DNA of 64,000 nucleotides from Unio delphinus (lineage: Eukaryota > Mollusca > Bivalvia > Unionida > Unionidae), in NCBI GenBank assembly GCA_029339505.1, contig JAQISU010000036.1, positions 960,501-1,024,500 of the forward strand, given 5' to 3'. The notes below the pieces were generated by a model. The model made no database searches, was not told the DNA's origin, and saw nothing but the letters and a program-made list of their open reading frames with translations. Both the position numbers and the translations under genes were made by a program. Positions within the stretch are counted from its first letter, which is position 1. The number at the start of each line of letters is the position of its first letter. Shown here piece after piece: positions 12,686 to 23,999 of the stretch.

Positions 12686-13983
12686 CTGAAATTGAATAAT
12701 TAATACACTTAGAATTAGAACTGTCTATTTAGTTTTAAATGTTACATTACCACTTACCACCATAATAATTGTCCCTGATATATCATACGTCCTTGACCTT
12801 TAATTATATTTCGATCTGCGTTATTGATCAACATAAATATTATAACTTGAGGTTTTGATATTGACATACGTAACGTAGCCTATCAAATGAACACTAGAGA
12901 TATGTAAATATATTCTGATAAAGAAACATTCGAGATAAATTTTAGTAGTATTACTCTAACATTCTGATAAGAAGTAGCTGCAGACAATACCAAACAACAA
13001 CGTATCAAATAGAACATCTAGCCTAAATACTTGCAAGCTGCACATATAATCATTCGGACAATATTTGTACTTACTGTGTGAACACATCCACGAACAATGA
13101 TCGCTCTATCCGTATTTTGCGTTGTGTTTTATCATTATTATTTTAAACTTGTGGACAATTACAGTTAAATGGTACATGTGCACGATTTTTAATCGGTTTA
13201 AACCTGGTTTAGAATTTTATTTCTCAATTGATTGAGGTGGCAGATGTGAGGTTTACGGATTAATAATATAATATAAATTGTAATTTCTTTCACATATTTA
13301 AGTAACAAAAAGCTAATTATAAATGATACTTTATTAAATGTTTGTGCCTTTCATACACGGTATTTTACATCAACTGCATGCCTCATTACACGACAAGATC
13401 ACGATGCATCTTACTGAAATCAATATATATAAAGCTATTTTCATCAATTTTATGATTGTGATGCTTAAGATTCCTTCACGCCAACGTCTTCAATTTCAAT
13501 TTAACATATTAAAGAGAAAAGATCAGAAGAAATGAAAACGTAAAGAATGTATTAGCTTTCGAAGAGATAGGTCAGTGATGAAGTTAACTTTTCAAAGGAT
13601 ATGTAAATGAAAACAATAAAAGAAGGTATTGACAAAGCAACAATTTTGATTTTCAATGTGATCACATTAATAAGAATTATCAGTTGCTGCTAGTAAATAA
13701 GTAAGACCGAAGTAAATAAAGAAATTCGTAAACTGTTACGGAGATTAAAGAAAGGTTCGTTGCCAAACGTCAAACTGTATTTGAGACAATATAGTGTTTA
13801 GATACGTTCTGCAGCAGTATTATTATACATCCTATTAGTTTACAGCAAATTCAAAGAAAGCAAGACAAAAGAACACTGTTGACTTATACGAATGAATTTC
13901 ATAAATGATTTTACACATGCATTAGTTTAAAGTTAAACAGTATTTAGGTGAAATGATACGTAGCTATGCCTTAATCCACTAAC

Positions 13984-14252
13984 CTTTCCATGCGGTTGAA
14001 ATTTATTGCATGGTGCAGCAATTGAACAACTAGTGTTGACTGCACTGACTGCAAGCTGCTGTGAAGCAAAAAGCCATGGGTCAGATGCGATCCATCTGCT
14101 GTTGCAGGGGCATGCTGGCATTTCATTTGATTTTCGTACATATTCTAGTTGATAGGGCTTATTTGATTCATACCATTCCAAACACTGCAGATCAAAGTTT
14201 GACAAAGATGATCCAACAGCAGTAAGGCGATACAGAAGTAATCCAACTACAC
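13984..14252 (-). CDS. AMOP domain, N-terminal exon
   Basis: Exon of 269 nt, acceptor TGTTAG at 14253-14258, donor GTTAGT at 13978-13983. It encodes a hydrophobic lead (VGLLLYRLTA), then LQCLEWYESN, then MPACPCNSRW and ASDPWLF. C-x-x-W-Y and PACPC followed by D-P are the AMOP start. Phase matches NIDO exon 16294-16489 upstream and AMOP exon 12472-12685 downstream. Confidence 0.88.
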
Positions 14253-14337
14253 CTAACAAAATAAAACAATGCATGAGCCTGAGCTGAATTTCCTTCTTTC
14301 ATTTCTATTTACACATTCACCTAGTGGTGTACATATG

Positions 14338-15951
14338 TTCGTCTATATGTTGGATTTACGCCTTGCAATAATGGATTTACGCTTTGCGATACTGGATTTA
14401 CGCTTTGCAATACTGGATTTACGCCTAGCAATACCGAATATACGCCATGCAATTCCGGATGTACGATTTCCAATACTGGATTCACGCTTTGCAGTACTGG
14501 ATTTATGCTTTGCAATACTGGATTTACGCCTAGCAATACCGAATATACGCCATGCAATTCCGGATGTAAGGTTTCCAATACTGGATTAATGATTTGCAAT
14601 ACTGGATTAACGCCTTGCAATACTGGATTTACACTTTACAATACTGGATATACGCCTTGCAATACTGGATGTACGATTTCCAATACTGGATTTACGCTTT
14701 ACAATACTGGATTTACGCTCAGCAATACTGGATTTACGCTTTGCAATACTAGATTAACGCTTTGCAATACTAGATTTACGCCTTTCAATACCGGATGAAT
14801 GATTTCCAATACTGGATGCACGATTTGTAATACCTAATGTACGATTTCCAATACTGGATTTCCCTTTGCAGTACTGGCCTTACGCCTAGCAATACTGGAT
14901 TTTCACATTGCAATACTTCTTTTACGCCTTGAAATACTGGATGAAAGCCTCACAATACTGGATGTAAGATTTCCAATACTGAATGTATAATTTCCAATAC
15001 TGGATGTACGATTTGCAATACTGGATGTACGATTTGCAATACTGGATTTACGCATTCCAATAGTGGATTTACGCCTTCCAATACTGGATGTACGATTTCC
15101 AATACTGGATTTAAGCTTTGCAATACTGGATTTACGCTTTACAATACTGGATGTACAATTTCCAATACTGGATGTACGATTTACAATACCGGATGTACGA
15201 TTTACAATACTGGATTTACGCTTTCCAATACTGGATTTACGCCTTGCAATACTGGATGTACGATTTCCAATACTGAATGTACGATTTGCAATACCGGATT
15301 TGCGCCTTGCAATACTGGATTTATTTTTTGCAATACTGGATTTGCGCTTTGCAATACTGGATGTATTCTTTGCAATACTGGATTTACGCCTTGCAATACC
15401 GGATTTACGCTTTGCAGTACTGGATATACGATTTCCAATACTGGATGTATGATTTGCAATACTGGATGTACGATTTGCAATACTGGATTTATTCTTTGCA
15501 ATACTGGATCTACGCTTTGCAAAACTGGATTACCGATTTGCAATACTGGATTTACGCCTTGCAATACCGGGTTTACGCCTTGCAATACTAGATTCACGCT
15601 TTGCATATACTAGATATACGCTTTACAGTACTGGATGTACGATTTTTAATTCTGGATGTACTATTTTCAATACTGGATGTACGATTTGCAATACTGGATT
15701 TACGCTTTGCAATACTGGATCTACGCCTTGCAATACTGGATTTATGCTTTGCAATACTTTATTTACGCCTTGCACTACTGGATGTACGATTTCCAATACT
15801 GGATGTACGATATGCAATACCGGATGTACGACTTGCAATACTGGATTTATTCTTTGCAATACTGGATTTACGCTTTGCAATACTAGATTAATGATTTGCA
15901 ATACTGTATTTACGCTTTGCAATACTGGATTTACCCTCTTGCAATACAAAA
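14338..15951. repeat. 1.6-kb minisatellite of 21-bp units
   Basis: About 77 variants of a 21-bp unit close to 'GCAATACTGGATTTACGCTTT', alternating with a second form containing GGATGTACGATTTCC. Because 21 is a multiple of three and most units lack stops, long open frames appear on both strands throughout. Their peptides are pure 7-residue repeats (for example ILDLRFA). It lies in the intron between the AMOP and NIDO exons. Confidence 0.95.
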
Positions 15952-16293
15952 TGATTTGAGCTATTAAGTGTCATCCATTCAAATCTGAAAATGTCATTTT
16001 GATAAATGGGAACGTGACATATGACGAGCATATTTATTCTTTTGCTGAAACTAATAACGTAATGATTATTCTATGATGAAGAAAACAACTTATTCGTATT
16101 GGAGATGCAGAAAGATGGTTCAAAATTGGTTATACATTTCTACTTAAAACGCGATAACAATATATAGGCTTTTACATTCCAAGCAAGGCTTCTTTGTAAT
16201 ATTTTCTATTGGGATTCGTAAAACATCAATACGGGAAAATGCATCTTAATATCCATATGATATTATCAATTACAACAAAAGGTATCAATTAAC

Positions 16294-16489
16294 CTTTTGT
16301 ATCCGTATTCTGGTCAATGCCTAACGCTTCAAACTTAAATGAACTCAAGTGAACTTTAAACTCCCCTGTGCTGAAATGATAGCCAATAAGCACGTCATTA
16401 TGTCGCAGTTTCATTTCACCAGGAAAGTATCTGTATAGCACAAATGTATTAGTTCCATCCGATGTCAAGACCAGTTGGAAAGAAACACT
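16294..16489 (-). CDS. NIDO domain, C-terminal exon
   Basis: Exon of 196 nt, acceptor TTTGCAG at 16490-16496, donor GTTAAT at 16288-16293. It encodes SVSFQLVLTSDGTNTFVLYR, then VLIGYHFSTGEF and EALGIDQNTDTKG. 'FQLVL-DG-TFVLY' and a closing 'DQNT' are the end of a NIDO (nidogen extracellular) domain. It joins exon 18703-19026 in phase 0 and the AMOP exon in phase 1. Confidence 0.9.
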
Positions 16490-16786
16490 CTGCAAAAGAT
16501 AACATTATGTTTTACAGTTAATGAATGTCTATAATGATATGATAAATGAACTAAACAACGACATTACATAGAATATGTTACCAATACCATATGGCCAAGA
16601 AAAACGATATAGACTAATTTTTTGGGATGATACTCTTTCTTAATCATCTCTGACTTAATGATGTCACCTTTTTAGAAAAACAACATAAACATGATCATCA
16701 CCTGGTGTAATAGACCTAAATGTTAGCACTGCTATTTAATTAATACAAATACTTCTTACAATTGTAATGATAAAAAAGAAACGTTT

Positions 16787-17094
16787 AATATGCGTTATAA
16801 TACTAATTGTGCAACATCAAATATTATTTATTTGATCACATGCACAAAATGTAGCATCCAATATATTGGAAAAGCCAGTCAATACATATCTAAATGTATG
16901 AACCTGCATAGGTCAGACATAATAATTATATCGATCCATCATTTTCATCTCACGTTGCCGCACATTATAATAAGAGTACCCGTACTTTGCAAGAGTTTTT
17001 CTTTCAATCTGTTGCTATAGCTGATTCTGAGATGGAAATTCTGCTAAATGAAGGATATTGGAGATGCCGTCTTATACGGTATATACAAAATGTC
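16787..17094 (+). mobile_element. Penelope-like element fragment (GIY-YIG end)
   Basis: Plus-strand peptide begins NCATSNIIYLITCTKCSIQY, then IGKASQ and NLHRSDI. C-x(n)-IYLI-C-x-KC-x(2)-QYIG is the GIY-YIG endonuclease signature found at the C-terminus of Penelope-like retroelements. The reading frame changes near 16930-16950 and continues VAAHYN... to a stop near 17094. It is a short dead fragment in a host intron. A GIY-YIG gene of other origin is possible but less likely. Confidence 0.65.
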
Positions 17095-18436
17095 TAAATT
17101 CCAAAACATTATACGACATATATTAATCACTATTCAATTATGTCCCCTGTTTACGATTATTTAAGATTATTTTTATATTATTCTAATTTACATAATAACT
17201 TAAAGATTGAAATTATAAACTATATATCATAAAATTAAACTTACTAGTTCTATAAAACTGGAAGGTCCGTTTTAAATTACTTCATAGTCTATTACGATAA
17301 AATACTTCATTATAAGTATTCTTAAGACCATAACTTTTTTATATAAATGGATTTCTGATGAAATATTGAACATTCGTCAAACATCTATCAAGATTTAGAA
17401 TATTATTTCTTTAATTATTCTTTTACAATTTTTCAAAATTGTATATAATTTATATCTTTTTTTAAATGTTTATTGTACAAATATTAATAAAATTTTTCAT
17501 CTTCGATAATATAATAGATACACAAGTTAAGATCCAAATATAACTAGGTCCACATCAATTATCTGTGCATGATAGCATATTTTCTCATATGTGTACATTT
17601 AACTTATTGAATTAATAGAAACAGAAGGGTGTAAACTAGTTTACAATATTTGCACTTCATGATATCATCATTTGGGACGAAACTTCTTTTATTATCGCCG
17701 TTTTTATGATAAAAAGAAAACCACAACAAAAAACATAATTCCTGAAATCTCAATGTTGATGTCGCCCGACGATTCATCTCGCAGTCACCTTATTATCATA
17801 ACCACAGTGTTGAATTCGGTAAAAAATATTTTTGACCAACCATTGTCTCTAAATCGAAAAATAATTCATTTAAACTGCGTCTATTTGATGTTTAAGGAAA
17901 GTAGGCATTTATTATGTGAAAGAAAAAATGAGAGGTTCAGTTGCAAAGATTTATGGTCAAGGCAGAGAAGCTGGTATTCGGTTGTGGCCTAATCGATCAA
18001 TACAGTAACAACCTCCACATTATATATAATATAATATTCATAGAAAAATCATCATGTTTTCTTATTTCGTTAAAATACAACTTGAAAAAGTGCTACAATT
18101 TCGTGGAAATCAAAGACATTTTTATTTTCAATTGAAATTGCTTGAAATTGTTTTTGACTTTAAAACAATTAGAACATGATATATGCGAAACTATTAGATA
18201 TGCTTCTAATTATTGAGTCAAGGAAAGTTTTGTCAACTTTGTGTATATTATGGTCATTTAAACCTTTAGAAATTAGCACATAATCGTACTCTAACACATT
18301 GAGCAAATGTAATGGCACAGTCTTGCATGCTTTCCAACCCAATATGCTGTACTGTACATGGAACTCATGAGTTTCAACACAATGTCCTGCACAAAATCAA
18401 TACCCTGTTTCTTTATTTATATAATACATTCAAGTA

Positions 18437-18459
18437 ATAATAATAATAATAATAATAAC

Positions 18460-18495
<36 letters not shown>
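18437..18495. repeat. (AAT)n microsatellite
   Basis: AAT triplet run with one ACA interruption, intronic, 200 bp downstream of the NIDO exon 18703-19026 in the sense of the gene. Confidence 0.95.
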
Positions 18496-18702
18496 GTTTT
18501 ATTCCTAACAATATGGAATGCAGACGTTAAAATCATATAAGATTTTACAATCAATACAGTACACTTGCTTAACTTCCATAGCCTGTCAAGACTCATACAT
18601 ACATATACAGAATGATGTATCAAATAATCTCAGATTTGTTACAGCATCGCCGGAATCCTCACTTATTTTGAATTTAAATAAGTCACGATTTCCATACATT
18701 AC

Positions 18703-19026
18703 CTCATCTCCTCTTTTATTAGCTGGATATGGTGAAATGCTGTACCAGGTTACAATAAAAACCACGGTGGCATTAAATTCTTTTTCTCCCTCTAACTCGT
18801 CAAGGATTCTTTGTACGTAAAGTACGTTTGAATTGTTCATCAAACGCTTGTATCTTATAACATCATATAGCTGGTAAAATATTGTCCCTTTAGAATCATT
18901 CTTGTTGGCATCAAGATCAGTGTAGTAAGGAGCCAGGAAGGAGTATCCCAAATATGATTTCATAACAGAAGACGGATTTGGGTTTGCATATTTGCTTTGG
19001 AACGACACCAAACCATTTGAACAAAC
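18703..19026 (-). CDS. NIDO domain, central exon
   Basis: Exon of 324 nt (108 codons, phase 0 at both ends), acceptor TTTACAG at 19027-19033, donor GTAATG at 18697-18702. It encodes CSNGLVSFQSKYANPNP, then FLAPYYTDLDANKND, then GTIFYQLYDV, VQRILDE and NATVVFIVTWYSISPYPANK. 'FLAPYYTDLD...GTIFYQ' and 'VVTW' are core NIDO motifs. The next exon starts with FQLVL, exactly where the domain should continue. Confidence 0.93.
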
Positions 19027-19401
19027 CTGTAAAATATACAAATATTTGGAACAGAAAATTGCGTTACACGTATAAAGTATTAATAGATAAGAAAATATAC
19101 AAAATTATTTTCAAGAGAAAGAAAATCACGTAAATCTTGTGATAGTTTATGTGCAAATAATACAATGTTCTCTACTCATACGTTTAGAGTTGAATAGGTA
19201 TAACACATTTTAAGGCGAAAAAGGCAATGTATTCATGATTTCCTTCATGGCACATAAATGAGTAAAAGAGACCATCTAGTTAATTGTTCTTTTATTAAGC
19301 ACCAGTAAGAAAAAACATTTATTCCAGATGCTGGATGTTCCGATACCGTGAGCAAATATATGTATCATTACTATTATCAGCTTTATATATACAATATTTA
19401 C

Positions 19402-19526
19402 GTAAAGGGTGTTATATTTTCTTCCAAATATAGGCATTGGTAAAATGGTAAGTGGTTCCCCGCAGGCATCATCTTTGGCTAACAGAACTGAATCGCCAAC
19501 ATCTTCTCCATAAGCAAATATGTAGC
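19402..19526 (-). CDS. NIDO domain, N-terminal exon
   Basis: Exon of 125 nt, acceptor TCTACAG at 19527-19533, donor GTAAAT at 19396-19401. It encodes GYIFAYGEDVGDSVLLAKDD, then ACGEPLTILPMPIFGRKYNT and LYV. 'F-YGE-VGD' and 'FGRKYNTLYV(CSNG)' are the beginning of a NIDO domain. It links the EGF exon at 23880 (phase 1) to the central NIDO exon (phase 0). Confidence 0.88.
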
Positions 19527-19875
19527 CTGTAGAATACAAGGGACGATGTATAAAAGCATTGCCGTTTTATGTATTATTCAAAAAGGAAGATGAAACTAAA
19601 TCTAACTGAAATTTTCATGTCGGTTAGTTTATTAGTTCCACCAACGTATTAGAAGAAGCATCGACATCTGTAATGCAGTAATACTTAACGAAAATGGTAA
19701 ATTCTGTATAATAACATCATGTATTATCCAAATCATTATGTTTTGTTTTCTCCGGAGAAACGTGTGAATTGGAATCTGCGCAAAAACGTTAGGAACAAAT
19801 ACATCTTAAGTGAGTTTCAGTCCTGATTGTAAAACAAATCGCCAGGATGACTTAGACTTTTTCCACCCGCTTAGT

Positions 19876-19918
<43 letters not shown>

Positions 19919-22900
19919 CAGGAGTATGTATTGATAGATGAACATTGACCAGAGTGCACTCGTTGCCGTTGCCTACCTTGTAGCTGAATGGATCAGGTGA
20001 GTAATAGTGAGAGAAAAGGTGTTGGTATAAATTTAATAAAGAATCATTATGAGGATATATTGGGAGAACAAAAAGTTTGGACTTTTTAATATAAGTTGTT
20101 TTATATTTTAACGATTTGATTATATCTGTCTCTTTTTATTTTGTATATGCATTTCGAAGAATTTTAAAATATGTTTTGTTTAAAGTTTCGTAAAAACAAT
20201 TATACGTTAATGTTTATTTGAAGGGATTTCATTTCCTATTATTTTGTCGCAATTTTTATCTGCTGTTTTTAATGTAACTTTAAATACACACTATACAGAC
20301 ATGGATGTTTATGTACTGTTAAATTCCATACATATTACTATATATTGAACGACGTGCTTAAAAACCTTGCTTTGAGTATATTTACATTTCATAATAACTT
20401 GTAAATAAATTCGCAACATGTATTGATACAAAGGTTGATGTCATCATGGTAACATCGACATTTATATCACCCTTCTTCAAGATATTTTAATTCGATGCGA
20501 AACATGTTCGTTGAGCTAAACAGATTTTATGCTTTGCATTAACTGTTACATGCCTGTATACCCGTTGCAGTGTACAAACACATACGGTTCTATACAGTTT
20601 TGTTGTATGATACAACAGTGGGTAGGTACATAAAGGAATACATAGTTTCGTGTGTGGGTCAATGCAAATAAAAAGCATGTGCCTTTTGTCGTAGAGTTCG
20701 AACGCAGAAAACAGTAAACTGCATTGTGCAAGGATGTTTTGTTTATGGTTTCTGTTGTTATTATATTCATATAGATGATGCAAACAGTATACCGAGAAAA
20801 CCAGGGACATAGCTTCACTTGCCATGGATACCTGCAATAGATTCATGTGAAATTCACTTATTGCTACACACATTTGATCGTTTTATAGCTATTAAGTCTA
20901 ACGTGTGAGAAATGATGATGAATGGCACTGAAAGTATAATTGTCATTAATGAAAAGGCCATTTTGTCATTGAGTTGACATAATCTGATATTTGTTTTCTT
21001 ACAACTTGCAAATACGTACTATGGATATCAACAATATGTAACGTCTCATGCTACTCAGTTATAGTTGTTTGTCTTATTAGGTCAAAATTAAAATAGAAAC
21101 ATATTTGAGACGTTTAAAAAAGAACTGGGACGATTTGTGACCTGTTAGTGGTTCTTGATTTTCACACTTATAAATCACATGTTGATCTAGAATCATACGA
21201 CCTGCACCAGCACTGATTGTTTTAAGTGACTTATGTTTTCAATGCATCATCAGTCCATTTTAGCAAATGTATCTTGATCTACTCTTAGAACAAATTGCAC
21301 AAAGTTGTTTGTGTTTTAATTTCAGTAAAGGTATATACAACGTAACAAAGCCACAGCAGAGCTACATTTGTATCAAATAAACCAAAGCTTTATAAATCAT
21401 AACTATTGAAAATAACTTCGTAATATACGAAATAGCTGAAAATGGAATTCCCTTACCATGGACCATAGTGTAAATTAATTCAATGGAATATTGATGTTAC
21501 AATCATAATATATTTGCGCACTTCATTTACAGCAAGGTGAGTAGCTGTAAAATAACAGTTTTCTCCACGTTGCATCACCGTTTACAATGGCAGCGTTCTT
21601 TTAGACCCTCGGATCTTTTGGTGTAGTTAGAAAGGAGGTCACATTGGGGACAACATAAGGGATGTTTTCAAGTAAGCGGCAGACGAGTCACGGTCATTGA
21701 GTCAGAGGTGAGTCGCCAATACCAACCCAACTAAATTTTATTAGAAACCATGGGAGTGCTCACTTATGTGACATCACGTTGCACATACAGGAGCGATACC
21801 TCGTTCATTGTCGAAATCAATATGTCGACACCAGCCATGGAATGCGCATTATCAACATACATTGGGAACTAGAGTTTACCAGAGCCCTTGGATATCACCC
21901 TATATCGAAACGAATACGAATCTACGGTCTAAATTCACAATGGAATTCGACAAAGGCTAATTGGCGTTGTTATGTTATTCCGTTTTGGTCTTGTCAAATC
22001 TGCAAATTGTCAACACAGTATCAATCGGTTCGTCTATACAGATCAAACGTTTTACCTCTTACAAAATGTTATGTCCAGTTTTCATTACAAACATAATAAA
22101 TGCGCGTTACAGTGCTTAGATCAATCTACTTTTAAACAGTAGTATCTTAACTGGAGATCACCGACATGAGCCAATGTTCTAAGCCACATCCTCCGCTACC
22201 TGCTTGTTTCACAAATACTCGAAATAATTGGATCATAGGCTGCTAACGAGCTACCTCAAATTGACTTATTTACTGTATCTGCTTAATTGAAGACCTTGGG
22301 AGGTCATTCGTACGAATATGCGCTTCACCTCGCGAGACCTCACGGAAGTTTGTCAATCACCCACCCCATAGGTATTACATATGAATATCGAATTAAATGG
22401 GTTGGCTCGGAATTACGTTGCAGGGACATATAAAATGTCCGTTTGTAGCGATTAAACCAACCTGATAGGTGCCATGGAGGTTTCAAGTTTCAACTCGCAA
22501 GTAATGTACAAAGATCGAATAACCACCGGTCAGTGCTTGACTGCAGTCCACTGGCTTTGCGTAAACAGCTGGCTCAACTATTCATTCAGTGCACAGACCA
22601 CGGCCAGCAGTCACCGCACAGGCTTAACACTGCCTGCTGCCATCTCTTTCACAGAACATGAGTTTATAGTCACAGTGGTGACACAATACCCGCTCAACCA
22701 GAATTCTCTGCTTGACGATGAAATGCCTGGTTCAGATCAGCCTATGGTAGATCTTCAGCAGCTCAACTAATGTTGTGATCCAGCTTGTAGATCAGATTAA
22801 TAGCGGCTGAAACCTCGATCGCCTTGTTCCTGGTTTATGGCTTGCCTCACTTGTAGTCGCTGATCATGTCCGAACGGTAGTCTAATATATGTAAACGCAT

Positions 22901-23879
22901 CGTTTAATCCTGTTTTGTGGCAGTCAGGAACAAAACGTTGGCTAGTTGCATCTGGTGAAGTGTCGAGACGCAAATGTTAGGATGGACGACATTGTACGTA
23001 AACTGTCACACACCCAGTGTATAGTCACACATTCGCAATATCTTATCGCAGCAGCCACCATACTTGAACCCATCTATGCCTCATAAACTTTCGGTGACAC
23101 TTATCTGCGATCATAGAGGTTTTTTTTTTTATTATTGAAATCGACAAGAACTAAATGCCATTTTATATTAGTTATGATACTTAGAAACTGAAACCAAATA
23201 AATAGAGGCATATTTTAGTATGCACTTTGACAAAAAAAAAAGTCATACCATTCGTTCTTGGCGTTAAATTGGTCATATCAGTTATGTACGTCATGACACA
23301 TATTTATTAATATTAAGGGAATTGAATTGTAGATGAGAAAGGAAATCAAAATGTTTGTAAATGTCCAAGTACATACTGCCTGAACATTTGTTAGCAAATG
23401 GTTATTGCCTTTTTCAATGATTTTTGTATATTAAATGCTAAATAAATTTACAATATTCTCCGTTATTTGAATGTGCAATACATTGAGTTAAAATTGAGTT
23501 GTGTTACCATTAAGATACTGTGAGGTAGACTGTCATAGGGACACTACAAATGTAGTCGGTTCGGGTTACCTAGTTCGTGTTTTTCTGTAGATAAAAGACG
23601 TTATATTTCATTGTATCCACCTTTTCCGGCTTTCTTCTTTTGGTATCCTTGTCAAGAGAATCATATACTGAACATGATTGCAAATGATACGAGACTCTGT
23701 CATACTGAGTGTAAATAAATACACTGACATATTCCAACTAACACTTAATCATTTTCTTTGAAAGTTGTCATATATTTTCCTGTGAGGAAAATATATCCAG
23801 TTACATTTTCAAACCCAGTTAATAATAAATAAAAACATACAATATTTCGATATGATGGAGTAGTGTTATGAAAATTTAC
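19527..23879. other. intron between EGF and NIDO exons
   Basis: Mostly AT-rich sequence with a (CA)n run at 19877-19921. A block at about 21540-23100 is visibly richer in G and C than its surroundings. It has open frames at 21779-22096 and 22474-22770 on the plus strand whose peptides I do not recognise. I see no terminal repeats or domain motif, so I leave the block unassigned; a decayed transposon or pseudogene is possible. Confidence 0.5.
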
Positions 23880-23993
23880 CTTCAGAACAGTTTCTCCCTT
23901 GCCATCCAATTGGACAGTTGCACAAATATGTACCGTTGCTTACAGTACAGCTGGCATTATGTTCGCACGGAAAACCCAAACATATGATCTCAT
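23880..23993 (-). CDS. EGF-like exon of mucin-like gene
   Basis: Exon of 114 nt (38 codons), phase 1 at both ends, acceptor ATTTCAG from 23994, donor GTAAAT at 23874-23879. It encodes an EGF module with six cysteines: CLGFPCEHNASCTVSNGTYL, then CNCPIGWQGRNCSEG. It is the last EGF before the NIDO domain and is clearly diverged from the array copies to the right. Confidence 0.88.
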
Positions 23994-23999
23994 CTGAAA

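Noticed and set aside
14338..15951. CRISPR-like array
   Set aside because: Direct tandem repeats without unique spacers, in animal DNA.
14269..15959. Long open frames of 70-134 codons on both strands
   Set aside because: Frames of the 21-bp minisatellite; peptides are pure heptad copies of the DNA repeat.
18358..18623. Poly-Asn and poly-Leu frames
   Set aside because: AAT triplet microsatellite.
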